This document shows positions 16,132 through 24,142 of a stretch of 38,128 bases of DNA, piece by piece. The notes beneath the pieces are model-generated. The model was not told where the DNA came from, did no database searches, and saw only the letters and a program-made list of their open reading frames with translations. Location of the stretch: assembly GCA_039931435.1 (NCBI GenBank), contig JBDTRY010000015.1, positions 1 through 38,128 of the forward strand, in the 5' to 3' direction. Made by a program: the position numbers and the translations under genes. Positions within the stretch are counted from its first letter, which is position 1, and each line of letters starts with the position of its first letter. Source of the DNA: JBDTRY01 sp039931435 (GTDB lineage Bacteria; Acidobacteriota; Thermoanaerobaculia; Gp7-AA8).

Positions 16132-18567
16132 ATGCCCCAGGGTCTCGCTGAATTTGCCGAAGTGGCCGTCCCCCTCGGAGTGTACGAGACGTTCACATAC
16201 GCAATCCCGGCCGCGCTGCGAAATGACATCCGGCTCGGCTCGCGCGTGGAGGTTCCGCTGGGCCGAAAGCTGACCACGGCCTTCGTCACCGCGCTGGTTG
16301 ACGAGTCGAGCGTGGCTCCCGCGAAGATTCGCGCCATCCGATCTCTGCTCGACGAGGAGGAGCCTGCACTCATCCCTGACATCATCGAGCTGTGCCGCTG
16401 GGCGTCAAACTACTATCTGGCTCCCTTCGGGGAGATGTTGCGCGTGGCCCTCCCGGCAAACATGGCCAGCCGTGGGAAGCGATCGGTGAGTTTTGTGGGT
16501 ACGGGCGATACCGTTCAGGAGGCTGTGGACTCCGGACGGATTCTCATGGAGGACCTCCCGCTCCTGGAGCAGATCAGGAAGCGTGAGTTCACAGTGAGCT
16601 CACTGCTGCAGCACGAGCAGAACGCGCGGGGCACCATGAGGCGTCTTAGCGACGCCGGCATCATCGCCATCACCGAGTCGTTCCGCGACTCGGTTGGCGT
16701 CCGTTATGACCGTTTCGTCGTCCTCGAGAACCCCATGGCCGAACTTCCACGCAAGCAGCAGGAGGCTCTGGACATCCTCGCTGCACGTGGCGGTGAGCTG
16801 ACCTGGCGTGCCCTCATGGCCGCAGGAGCAGGGGAGTCGTCAATCGGCACCCTGGTGCGTAAGGGCGCGGTACGCGTCGAGCGCCGGCCACGTCAACACA
16901 CGCTCGACGCCTTTCTCGCCGAACCGGGAGATGGCGCCCTTCAGGAGTTCTCCTATTCTTCAGAACAGGCCGGAGCCATCGCGGCGATCTCATCCTCCAT
17001 CGGTTCGTTTGCGGCATTCCTGCTCGAAGGAGTGACCGGCAGCGGGAAGACTGAAGTCTACGTGGAACTGATGCGCGAGGTTGTTCGACGGGGACAACAG
17101 GCCATCCTGCTCGTGCCCGAGATTTCTTTGACGCCTGTCTTCGCAGCGCGGCTCAAGGAGCGCTTCGGGGACCGCATCGCCATCCTGCACAGCAACCTCA
17201 CAGCGAGCGAGCGATACGATCAGTGGTGGCGCGCCAGGCGAGGGCTCGTGGATGTAGCCATCGGTCCTCGCTCCGCTCTCTTCACGCCATTTCAGCGCCT
17301 GGGAATCATCGTCGTCGACGAGGAGGGAGACTCAGCCTATAAGCAGGAGGAAACTCCCCGTTACAACGCCCGCGACCTGGCCGTGGTCAGGGCCCGGATC
17401 GCGAACATTCCGATTATTCTCGGCTCAGCTACTCCATCGCTGGAGAGCCGCTACAACGCAGAACGAACGAAATACCGGCTCCTCCGTCTTCAGAACCGCG
17501 TCGAGTCGAGACCGCTGCCCGAAGTGGAGATCATCGATATCCGTCGCGAGCGGGGAGAGAAGGAGGATCGGGGTCTGATTATTTTCAGCGAACGTCTTCG
17601 GGAAGAGATGGCCAGAGTCTTCGGGTCTGGCGAGCAGGCCATCGTCCTCATGAACCGTCGAGGCTACGCGCCGTACCTGCTTTGCCGTCAGTGCGAAAAC
17701 GACTTTCGCTGCCGTGATTGCAGCGTAACGATGACCGTCCACCGCTCGGACGGTCTTCTCATCTGCCACTACTGCGGCTATCGGCGGAAGATTCCTTCCA
17801 GGTGCCCGCTATGCGAAGGGGAAGTACTGCAACCCATTGGCTTCGGCACGGAGAAAGTCCTGGAACGCTTCCGCCGCTACTTTCCGGGGGTAGCCGTCGA
17901 AGTACTCGACAGAGATTCGACGAGACGGAAGGGATCGCTCGTGCAGATTCTCGACCGTTTTCGCCGAAGAGAGACGCAGGCCTTGATCGGAACGCAGATG
18001 ATCAGCAAAGGGCACCACTTCCCGAACGTAACGCTCACCGCGGTCATCAACGCTGATGCCATTCTCGGGTATCCCGATTTCAGATCCGCAGAGAAGACCT
18101 TTTACCTGCTGACCCAGGTGGCGGGGCGAGCCGGACGCGGCGAGCTTTCGGGGCGTGTGGTCATCCAGTCCGCCTTCCCGAACCACTACGCCCTGCAGCA
18201 CGCCCTGAACCACGACTACGAATCGTTTTATCGGGCGGAGATCCAGTTCCGGCGAACATTTCACTATCCGCCGGTTACTTCCATGATTGCCATCATTCTT
18301 CGGGGAGCGGACCTGAGCCGTGTCGAGAACGCGGCCGTGAAGACCGCGGACCTTCTTGAAAAGGCACTGGGCACGATGAACGGAGTGCGCATCCAGGGCC
18401 CGGCCAGTGCCCCGCTGGCACGCATCAAAGGAGTGCACCGATTCCAGATTCTCGTCCGGAGCAGTAACCGCGCTCACATCCGCTCGGCGGTCGAATCGGC
18501 GGTTCTCGGAAGAAAATGGGCGGGAGTCGATGTGGTGATCGACGTGGATCCGATCAACCTGCTCTGA
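16132..18567 (+). CDS. priA: Primosomal replication restart helicase PriA
   Basis: Reloads the replicative helicase at stalled forks. Residues 1-110 form the 3'-DNA-binding domain (VAVPLGVYETFTYAIP). The helicase has Walker A GVTGSGKTE with K306, LVPEISLTP, AILHSN, then Walker B as DEEG at residues 396-399 where PriA normally has DEEH. YKQEETPRYNARDLA follows. The zinc region holds eight cysteines in four CxxC pairs between about residues 523 and 562, and IGTQMISKGHHFPNVTL with VAGRAGR completes the motor. At 811 residues it is full length. ATG 16132 is chosen because the in-frame opening back to 15898 runs antisense-like inside the UDG gene region and lacks PriA homology. Confidence 0.95.
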   Translation: MPQGLAEFAEVAVPLGVYETFTYAIPAALRNDIRLGSRVEVPLGRKLTTAFVTALVDESSVAPAKIRAIRSLLDEEEPALIPDIIELCRWASNYYLAPFGEMLRVALPANMASRGKRSVSFVGTGDTVQEAVDSGRILMEDLPLLEQIRKREFTVSSLLQHEQNARGTMRRLSDAGIIAITESFRDSVGVRYDRFVVLENPMAELPRKQQEALDILAARGGELTWRALMAAGAGESSIGTLVRKGAVRVERRPRQHTLDAFLAEPGDGALQEFSYSSEQAGAIAAISSSIGSFAAFLLEGVTGSGKTEVYVELMREVVRRGQQAILLVPEISLTPVFAARLKERFGDRIAILHSNLTASERYDQWWRARRGLVDVAIGPRSALFTPFQRLGIIVVDEEGDSAYKQEETPRYNARDLAVVRARIANIPIILGSATPSLESRYNAERTKYRLLRLQNRVESRPLPEVEIIDIRRERGEKEDRGLIIFSERLREEMARVFGSGEQAIVLMNRRGYAPYLLCRQCENDFRCRDCSVTMTVHRSDGLLICHYCGYRRKIPSRCPLCEGEVLQPIGFGTEKVLERFRRYFPGVAVEVLDRDSTRRKGSLVQILDRFRRRETQALIGTQMISKGHHFPNVTLTAVINADAILGYPDFRSAEKTFYLLTQVAGRAGRGELSGRVVIQSAFPNHYALQHALNHDYESFYRAEIQFRRTFHYPPVTSMIAIILRGADLSRVENAAVKTADLLEKALGTMNGVRIQGPASAPLARIKGVHRFQILVRSSNRAHIRSAVESAVLGRKWAGVDVVIDVDPINLL

Positions 18568-18632
18568 CCTGACTGCCATGACGGAAAGGTGCAGGCGCCA
18601 GCGTGAAGGCAAATGCCACGATTACCATGGCG

Positions 18633-18748
18633 TGTCATCCTGAAGCGACGAGCGAAGGATCTCTTCTACTCTCCCGGGTTGCCATCACACGAAGGGCACA
18701 TTTTCGTTGAGGAGATCCTTCGGTCGCTGCGCTCCCTCAAGGATGACA
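18633..18748. repeat. Palindromic (REP/MITE-like) repeat in convergent spacer
   Basis: The left arm at 18633-18663 starts TGTCATCCT and ends CGAAGGATCTC. The right arm at 18712-18748 is its imperfect inverse, starting GAGATCCTTCG and ending AGGATGACA. A 48-nt spacer separates them. The arms share the outer 9 and inner 11 bases and an AGCGAC core, but differ by about six bases of length. The element fills most of the 247-nt space (18568-18814) between priA and the minus-strand gene, which converge here. I recall similar TGTCATCCTGAGCGAAGCGAAGGATC-type arms as widely scattered intergenic repeats in several phyla. The rest of the spacer shows nothing clear. Confidence 0.7.
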
Positions 18749-18814
18749 AGCTCCCTGGGCCCCGCAAGGCGGATGACTTGCTGTGTGAACTCGCACGCCC
18801 GTTTCACGAGGCAG

Positions 18815-19342
18815 TCAGGCGATCGGCTTCAGGACCTCTTCGTTCACCGGATGGCGTTGGACGACGGAGTGCGCCATGAGATCGGCGTAGATGTCGGGAT
18901 CGAAAACTGCCGCTTTTTCAGTCAGCTGGCGAAGGTGGAAGCCAACCACGAGCAGCGCCGCGTAGATTGTTTCGCCGTCTGACTTGTCGAACGAGTGAAT
19001 CGTCTCTCTGCGGCCGAAGTTCTCTCCGTCGGTGCCCTTCAGGCCATCCATGGCGAATTCGATCGCGCGTTGGATGCGATCACGGGGAGTTTCGTGAGGC
19101 CCGTGATGCAGCCGGCCGTGGCGGGTGAGTTCCCCGATCCGCTCGATGCAACGGCAGAGAGAGGCGAATTCCGCGGCGATGATGTCCAGAGCCTCAGAGG
19201 CCTGATTTCCACTTCTCTCGAACACGGCGTCGTATAGCAGCAAGGCTCGCCGGCGATAATCATTGTCAATCTTGTCCATCACGAATGAAAGCGGCGGCAC
19301 GTGGCGCATCCGGGTGTGTGCCGCCGGATCTTCTCTGGTCAT
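18815..19342 (-). CDS. Hypothetical protein, only minus-strand gene
   Basis: A 175-residue soluble, mostly helical protein that I do not recognise. It has no signal peptide, membrane segment or catalytic motif, and is rich in charged residues with scattered His. Its best-looking helices are around RRRALLLYDAVFERSG and SEALDIIAAEFASLCRCIER. Reality is supported by AAGGA 6 nt upstream of its ATG on the minus strand, by a long open frame and by lack of any better frame in this stretch. It is divergent from accA (68 bp apart) and convergent with priA across the palindromic repeat. The strand switch and flanking repeat suggest a later insertion into an otherwise collinear + strand region. Confidence 0.6.
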   Translation of the reverse strand: MTREDPAAHTRMRHVPPLSFVMDKIDNDYRRRALLLYDAVFERSGNQASEALDIIAAEFASLCRCIERIGELTRHGRLHHGPHETPRDRIQRAIEFAMDGLKGTDGENFGRRETIHSFDKSDGETIYAALLVVGFHLRQLTEKAAVFDPDIYADLMAHSVVQRHPVNEEVLKPIA

Positions 19343-19374
19343 CAGGGTTCCTTATTCTCATGATTCTGCGCCAG

Positions 19375-19403
19375 TTGACCGCCGGAGACCGTTTTGGTAG
19401 GGT
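19375..19403 (+). promoter_or_regulatory. Probable accA promoter, leaderless type
   Basis: TTGACC (19375-19380, 5 of 6 consensus) is followed after a 17-nt spacer by TAGGGT (19398-19403), a TANNNT box. GTG 19411 lies 7 nt downstream of the box, which is where transcription should start. The AGGG inside the box could alternatively be read as a ribosome-binding site. Confidence 0.45.
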
Positions 19404-19410
19404 CCGCCGA

Positions 19411-20361
19411 GTGAACGGCGATCAAATGCAGTTCGAGGCTCCCATTCTACAGCTGAGGAGCCGCATCGACGAACTATCCTCTTCCGAAGATTCGATCGAA
19501 CACAGTGCAGAGATCTCCGCGCTTCAGAAGCAGCTCACGCAGATCTCCAGGGATATCTACACGAATCTGTCACCCTGGCAGACCACGATGGTGGCCAGGC
19601 ACGCCGCCCGCCCCTACACCCTCGATTTCGTATCCGGCCTCTTTCAGGAGTTCGAAGAAGTGCATGGCGACCGCAAATTCGGCGAGGACCGGGCCCTTGT
19701 CGGCGGATTTGCCCGGTTCGAGGGCCGTTCCTGCGCGGTGATCGGACACCAGAAGGGCCGAGACACCAAAGAGAAAATCAGCCGGAACTTCGGAATGCCC
19801 CGACCGGAGGGTTACCGCAAGGCCTTGCGAATCATGAAACTCGCTGAAAAGTTCGGCATGCCCGTGCTGACATTCATCGACACACCGGGAGCCTATCCGG
19901 GGCTCGGAGCCGAAGAGCGGGGTCAGGCCGAGGCCATTGCCGTCAATCTGCGGGAAATGGCGGCGCTGCGGGTGCCCATAATCAGCACGATTACCGGAGA
20001 AGGCGGAAGTGGCGGTGCTCTGGCGCTCGGCGTCGGCGATCGCGTGTTCATGCTCGAATATGCCGTCTACTCGGTGATATCGCCGGAAGGCTGCGCGGCA
20101 ATTCTCTGGAAGGATCCTTCGGCCGCGGAAGAGGCTGCGAAGGCCATGAAGATGACTGCCCAGCCGCTCCTCGCTCTCGGCGTGGTCGACGAAATCGTGC
20201 CCGAGCCCGTAGGCGGCGCTCACACTGATCCGGGCGCTGCTGCAGAACTGCTCAGGCCTTTCCTGCAACGGGGACTGAAAGAGGTTACGAAGCTCAAACC
20301 CGCTCAACTTCGCGAGGAACGTTACAAGAAGTTCCGCCGGATGGGAGTGTACGAAACGTAG
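19411..20361 (+). CDS. accA: Acetyl-CoA carboxylase carboxyltransferase subunit alpha
   Basis: Forms, with AccD, the carboxyltransferase that moves CO2 from biotin to acetyl-CoA in fatty acid synthesis. MQFEAPILQLRSRIDELSS is the usual N-terminal helix. VARHAARPYTLDFV, GDRALVGGFARFEGRS-type segments, FIDTPGAYPGLGAEERGQ and TGEGGSGGALALGVGDRV are the CT-domain signatures, with SPEGCAAILWKD toward the end. Length is 316 from GTG 19411; ATG 19426 (311 residues) is equally acceptable by homology. The longer opening to 19285 overlaps the divergent minus-strand gene. AccD and the biotin carboxylase subunits are not in the window. Confidence 0.95.
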   Translation: MNGDQMQFEAPILQLRSRIDELSSSEDSIEHSAEISALQKQLTQISRDIYTNLSPWQTTMVARHAARPYTLDFVSGLFQEFEEVHGDRKFGEDRALVGGFARFEGRSCAVIGHQKGRDTKEKISRNFGMPRPEGYRKALRIMKLAEKFGMPVLTFIDTPGAYPGLGAEERGQAEAIAVNLREMAALRVPIISTITGEGGSGGALALGVGDRVFMLEYAVYSVISPEGCAAILWKDPSAAEEAAKAMKMTAQPLLALGVVDEIVPEPVGGAHTDPGAAAELLRPFLQRGLKEVTKLKPAQLREERYKKFRRMGVYET

Positions 20362-20443
20362 ATCGCTCGCACTGGCCCCTTCGGAAGGAAAGTCCCATAG
20401 TTACGTCCGGAAGCACTCTGTCCGATACTGGTATCCCTGAACG

Positions 20444-22162
20444 ATGGCAATTTTCGAAACCTGGAGCTCCCGGGATATCCGGCCCGCGATTCGCCAGGTC
20501 CCCGGAACTCCTGCACTGCTGACATCAATCATCGAGGGACGGGGAATCCATACGGACGAAGAGCGGCGGCGCTTCTTCGAACCGGAGCTCTCCGACCTGC
20601 ACGATCCCGGGGCAATTCACGGGATGGACTTCGCCTGCGAGCGCATCGCCCGCGCCATTCGCGATCGCGAATTCATTCTGATCTACGGTGACTACGATGT
20701 GGATGGCGTCACCTCGATCGTGCTCCTGCAGACCGTCCTCCGTGCCCTCGGGGCCGATGCGAATTTCGTCGTACCACTTCGCCTGGTTGATGGCTACGGC
20801 TTGAAGATGGAGGTCATCGAACGCGTCCTCCGCGAACGGAATGTCCGCCTCGTGATTACCGTGGACTGCGGCATCACGTCCGTGGAACCGGTACGGCGGG
20901 CCATCGAACGTGGGATCGACGTGATCATCACCGATCACCATCTCCCACCCGGAAGCCTGCCTACGGCGGCCGCGGTGCTCAATCCCAAGCAGGATGGATG
21001 CACCTATCCGTACAAGGAGCTGGCCGGTGTCGGCGTGGCTTTCAAGCTCTGTTGCGAACTCCTCCGCCGGGCATCGAACAGGATGTCGGTCCAGTCGCTG
21101 CTGAAGATCGCAGCCATCGGGACGATTGCCGACGTTGCTCCCCTGACCGGAGAAAATCGCACGATCGTCCTGCTCGGGCTGCGCGCTCTGGCCGATGTCC
21201 GCAATCCGGGACTGAGGGTTCTGCTGCGCACGCTTGGAATGTACGGCCGGCCTCCACGAGCCAGCGAAGTCGCTTTCCTGATCGGGCCTCGCATCAATGC
21301 CGCCGGGCGGCTGGACTCCGCCGACACTGCCATCCGGCTCTTCGAAGCGGGAAGCGAACAGGATGCCTACCCGATCGTGGCGGAGCTCAATCGAATGAAC
21401 GGCGAGAGGAAATCTGTCGAGAAGGCAGTACTCGGCGAGGCCTATGCCATGGCCGAGGAAAGCGGGTTGCCGCGCATCCTCGTGCTTTCCGGAAACGGGT
21501 GGCACCGCGGAGTACTCGGCCTCTGCGCCTCGCGGGTGGCCCAGCGCTATCACCGGCCCACGTTGATGATTTCAGTCGACGGCGATGACGCCGTCGGTTC
21601 GGGTCGAAGCATCGGTGGGGTGAACCTTCACGGTCTGCTCGAGAGCGTCTCCGATCATTTCCAGCACTTCGGAGGGCATGACTACGCATGCGGGTTCTCC
21701 TTGCCAACCTCCCGAATCGAGTCGCTGAAAAAAGAGTTGAATCTTCGAGCCGCCTCGATCGACGAACGAAGTTTCCGGCGCGAACTGCAGTTCGACGGCG
21801 TAGTTACACTCCGCGATCTCGATGAGGAGTTTTTTCAGTGTCACCAGGCACTGGAACCCTTCGGAGCGGGAAACACCCAGCCGGTATTCACAGCGCGCAA
21901 CCTGACTGTCCGCGCTCGCAGAGAATTCTCGCCAGACTGCCACGAGATTCAGCTCGGTGACGGGACCGGGGAAATCAGTGCGGTGGTCTGGCCCTCCGAA
22001 AAGGCCCTGTTACCAATTCTTCTGGGAGAGCAGGAGATATCGGTGGCCTTCCAGCTCGAACCCGATCGGTACGCCAGCCGGGGCTACCGCATGACCGTCA
22101 TCGACGCTCGTCCGGGCGCGTTCACGGATGCGAGGAACGAATCCGGGATCGGGGCTGTTTAA
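20444..22162 (+). CDS. recJ: Single-strand DNA-specific 5'-3' exonuclease RecJ
   Basis: DHH/DHHA1 phosphoesterase that resects 5' ends in recombination and mismatch repair. Metal-binding motifs appear in order: GDYDVDGVTS near residue 82, VDCGITS near 145, the DHH triad at residues 164-166 in TDHHLPP, and NPKQDGCTYPYKELAGVGVAFKL. IGPRINAAGRLDSADTA lies in the second half of the DHH core, GSGRSIGGVNLHGLL and GGHDYACGFSL in the DHHA1 part, and FGAGNTQPVF before the C-terminal OB fold. At 572 residues it matches E. coli RecJ (577). ATG 20444 sits 82 nt after accA. Confidence 0.95.
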   Translation: MAIFETWSSRDIRPAIRQVPGTPALLTSIIEGRGIHTDEERRRFFEPELSDLHDPGAIHGMDFACERIARAIRDREFILIYGDYDVDGVTSIVLLQTVLRALGADANFVVPLRLVDGYGLKMEVIERVLRERNVRLVITVDCGITSVEPVRRAIERGIDVIITDHHLPPGSLPTAAAVLNPKQDGCTYPYKELAGVGVAFKLCCELLRRASNRMSVQSLLKIAAIGTIADVAPLTGENRTIVLLGLRALADVRNPGLRVLLRTLGMYGRPPRASEVAFLIGPRINAAGRLDSADTAIRLFEAGSEQDAYPIVAELNRMNGERKSVEKAVLGEAYAMAEESGLPRILVLSGNGWHRGVLGLCASRVAQRYHRPTLMISVDGDDAVGSGRSIGGVNLHGLLESVSDHFQHFGGHDYACGFSLPTSRIESLKKELNLRAASIDERSFRRELQFDGVVTLRDLDEEFFQCHQALEPFGAGNTQPVFTARNLTVRARREFSPDCHEIQLGDGTGEISAVVWPSEKALLPILLGEQEISVAFQLEPDRYASRGYRMTVIDARPGAFTDARNESGIGAV

Positions 22163-22164
22163 GA

Positions 22165-22180
22165 GCGTACGTCAGTACGC
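22165..22180 (+). promoter_or_regulatory. Perfect hairpin just before lptC
   Basis: GCGTAC (22165-22170), loop GTCA, GTACGC (22175-22180): a perfect 6-bp stem in the short gap between the recJ stop and the next ATG at 22184. Only 3 nt separate the stem from the start codon, so it would occupy the ribosome-binding region. It could restrain translation initiation or serve as an operator dyad. Confidence 0.35.
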
Positions 22181-22183
22181 GTA

Positions 22184-24142
22184 ATGCAGAACGGCATCAG
22201 ACTTCTCCGCCTGACTCTTCCAGTCCTTTTCGTTGCCTTCCTCGTCATCCTCGGGCTCAGCTACACGAGTAACCGCCGGGATGATCGCAGTGGCGACGCG
22301 AGCCGGGCCGTGCCTCCAGTCCGGTCCAACGATAAGGCCCAGTTGGTCTCGTATAACTTCGAAGACACGCAAACCATTGGTGGCCGCGTCGTTTCCCGGA
22401 TAAAAGCAAAACAAACCGTAGGTTTCGTTTCCGGGTGGTACGAGCTTAAGGACGTGGTTCTCACTGTCTACCGCGAAAGCGGCACGGTTTACGAGCTCGC
22501 AGCACCGCAGGCGCAGTTTCAGGTAAAGAGCAAGGAAGCATCCCTGGCCGGTGGAGTGCTGGTGACCTCCAATGACGGGCTGATGGTGCAAACGAACGAA
22601 ATCCGATTCGACGGCAATCAACTGACCAACCATATGCCGGTTCAGTTCTCGATCGACCGATGGAAGGGTCAGGCTGGAGGCGTCAACGTCGACGTGCGGC
22701 AGCAGATGATGCGTCTGTCCGGTCAGGTCACGGCCACACTGTCCCCAGGTTCGCCGGGAGCGGGCGAACCGATGACGATTGAGGCCAGAGAAGCGCTCTT
22801 TCTCAGGCAGCAGAATCGCGTCAATTTCGACGGTGATGTCACGGTCCGGCGGAGGACCGACACGGTCAGGTCCGACAAGGCCTTCGCCCAGCTCGATCAG
22901 AATCAGAAACAGCTCGTGGCTCTGGAGGGTTCCGGCAAGGTTCGGGCTGCAATGCAGGGCGGCCTGGCTGCAGCCGCGGGAACCCCTTCCGGGGGACGAA
23001 AAACTCTGGTAGCCGAGAACTTCACAACGGAGTTCGGACCGGAAGGGACGATCCGGGCCTTGAACGTCAACGGAGGACCGATACCGGCTCAGGCTGTGCT
23101 CGACGGCCCGCCAGTGCGTACCGTCACTGCCCAGACGTTTCGGGCTCTGTTCGAGGAGTCGCAAATCAGCGAGCTCAAAGCGATTGGCGGTATGAGGCTG
23201 GTCGAGAGCGCGCGCACGATTACAGCAAGAAGCGGGACGGTATATTTTGATCGAAACACGCGGCAGGCCTCGAGTGTGGTCGTTGACGGCGATGTGCGTT
23301 TCGTCGATCCGAGGTTATCCGGAACCAGCGATCGAGTGAATTACGACCTCGTCGGGGGATCGGTAGTGCTCACCGCGATACCGGGCGGGCAGCCCGTCGT
23401 CACCACCGACGGTCAGACTCTGAAAGGTGACGTGATTTCCGCGCGGCTGAACGAGGGAGTCGTTCGAGTCACGAAAAACGTCAGCGCGCGGATCATGCCG
23501 AAGAGCGGCGGCGCATCCGCATCCGGGACGGGCGTTTTCCCCTCGGCACAAGTTCCTGTGTACGTGAACTCGGATACGGCCACGTTGAAGCGGGACGGCC
23601 AGACGGGGTATTTCAAGGGGAACGTGCGCGCCTGGCAGGACAGGAACACACTGCTCGGTGGTGACCTTCTCATCCAGGGACAGGGAGACCTGATCCAGTC
23701 CAGTGACGGAGTGCGGCTGATTCTCTACAACACCCGCGGGCTGCAGAAGAGCGGACCCATTCTGGGACGAGGGGACAAGCTCATGGCCCGGAAATCCGAA
23801 CAGAAGATTGACCTCACCGGAAACGTTCAGATCGACGAAGAAGGGCGCACGCTCAATGCCCAGCAAGCTACCTTTCACTTCGACAATGCCCATCGCATTC
23901 AGAAAGTGGAGTCGGTAGGAAACGTACGCCTCACCGAGAGTACGACCGGGAGAAAAGGCACCGGAGAGGCTGCAAACTACCAGGTCAGCGATCAGATCAT
24001 CATTCTGACCGGTTCGCCTGCTGTGGTTACCGAACCCAAGGGCACTCTTCGAGGCCAGCAGATCGTATTCGATCTGGCGCGGAACAAAGTTGACGTCCGG
24101 AGTGGCACGAATGCTTCGGAGAACACGTACAATCCGCAGTGA
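22184..24142 (+). CDS. LptC-LptA-like fusion protein for LPS transport
   Basis: A 652-residue envelope protein with one N-terminal membrane anchor (about residues 7-29, LLRLTLPVLFVAFLVILGL) and a long beta-rich periplasmic region. Residues about 45-190 fit LptC (VSRIKAKQTVGFVSGWYELKDV, then FQVKSKEASLAGGV). From about 195 there are OstA/LptA-type repeats: FLRQQNRVNFDGDVTVRR, VYFDRNTRQASSVVVDGDV, TATLKRDGQTGYFKGNVRAW, and at the end TFHFDNAHRIQKVESVGNV with LRGQQIVFDL. LptC and LptA are normally separate proteins of about 190 and 185 residues that make the periplasmic LPS bridge; here they seem to be one chain, with lptB directly downstream. Confidence 0.8.
   Translation: MQNGIRLLRLTLPVLFVAFLVILGLSYTSNRRDDRSGDASRAVPPVRSNDKAQLVSYNFEDTQTIGGRVVSRIKAKQTVGFVSGWYELKDVVLTVYRESGTVYELAAPQAQFQVKSKEASLAGGVLVTSNDGLMVQTNEIRFDGNQLTNHMPVQFSIDRWKGQAGGVNVDVRQQMMRLSGQVTATLSPGSPGAGEPMTIEAREALFLRQQNRVNFDGDVTVRRRTDTVRSDKAFAQLDQNQKQLVALEGSGKVRAAMQGGLAAAAGTPSGGRKTLVAENFTTEFGPEGTIRALNVNGGPIPAQAVLDGPPVRTVTAQTFRALFEESQISELKAIGGMRLVESARTITARSGTVYFDRNTRQASSVVVDGDVRFVDPRLSGTSDRVNYDLVGGSVVLTAIPGGQPVVTTDGQTLKGDVISARLNEGVVRVTKNVSARIMPKSGGASASGTGVFPSAQVPVYVNSDTATLKRDGQTGYFKGNVRAWQDRNTLLGGDLLIQGQGDLIQSSDGVRLILYNTRGLQKSGPILGRGDKLMARKSEQKIDLTGNVQIDEEGRTLNAQQATFHFDNAHRIQKVESVGNVRLTESTTGRKGTGEAANYQVSDQIIILTGSPAVVTEPKGTLRGQQIVFDLARNKVDVRSGTNASENTYNPQ

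Noticed and set aside
18613..18879. Plus-strand small frames across the palindromic repeat
   Set aside because: They run through the inverted-repeat arms and show no domain; the minus-strand gene at 18815-19342 is the better-supported reading beyond the repeat.
20372..20392. CCTTCGGAAGG hairpin after accA as a terminator
   Set aside because: The stem is only four base pairs and has no T-tract, so it is too weak to call.
22172..23164. 330-residue minus-strand frame under the LptC/LptA fusion
   Set aside because: The + strand frame has an anchor, repeats and correct neighbours; the antisense frame has none.
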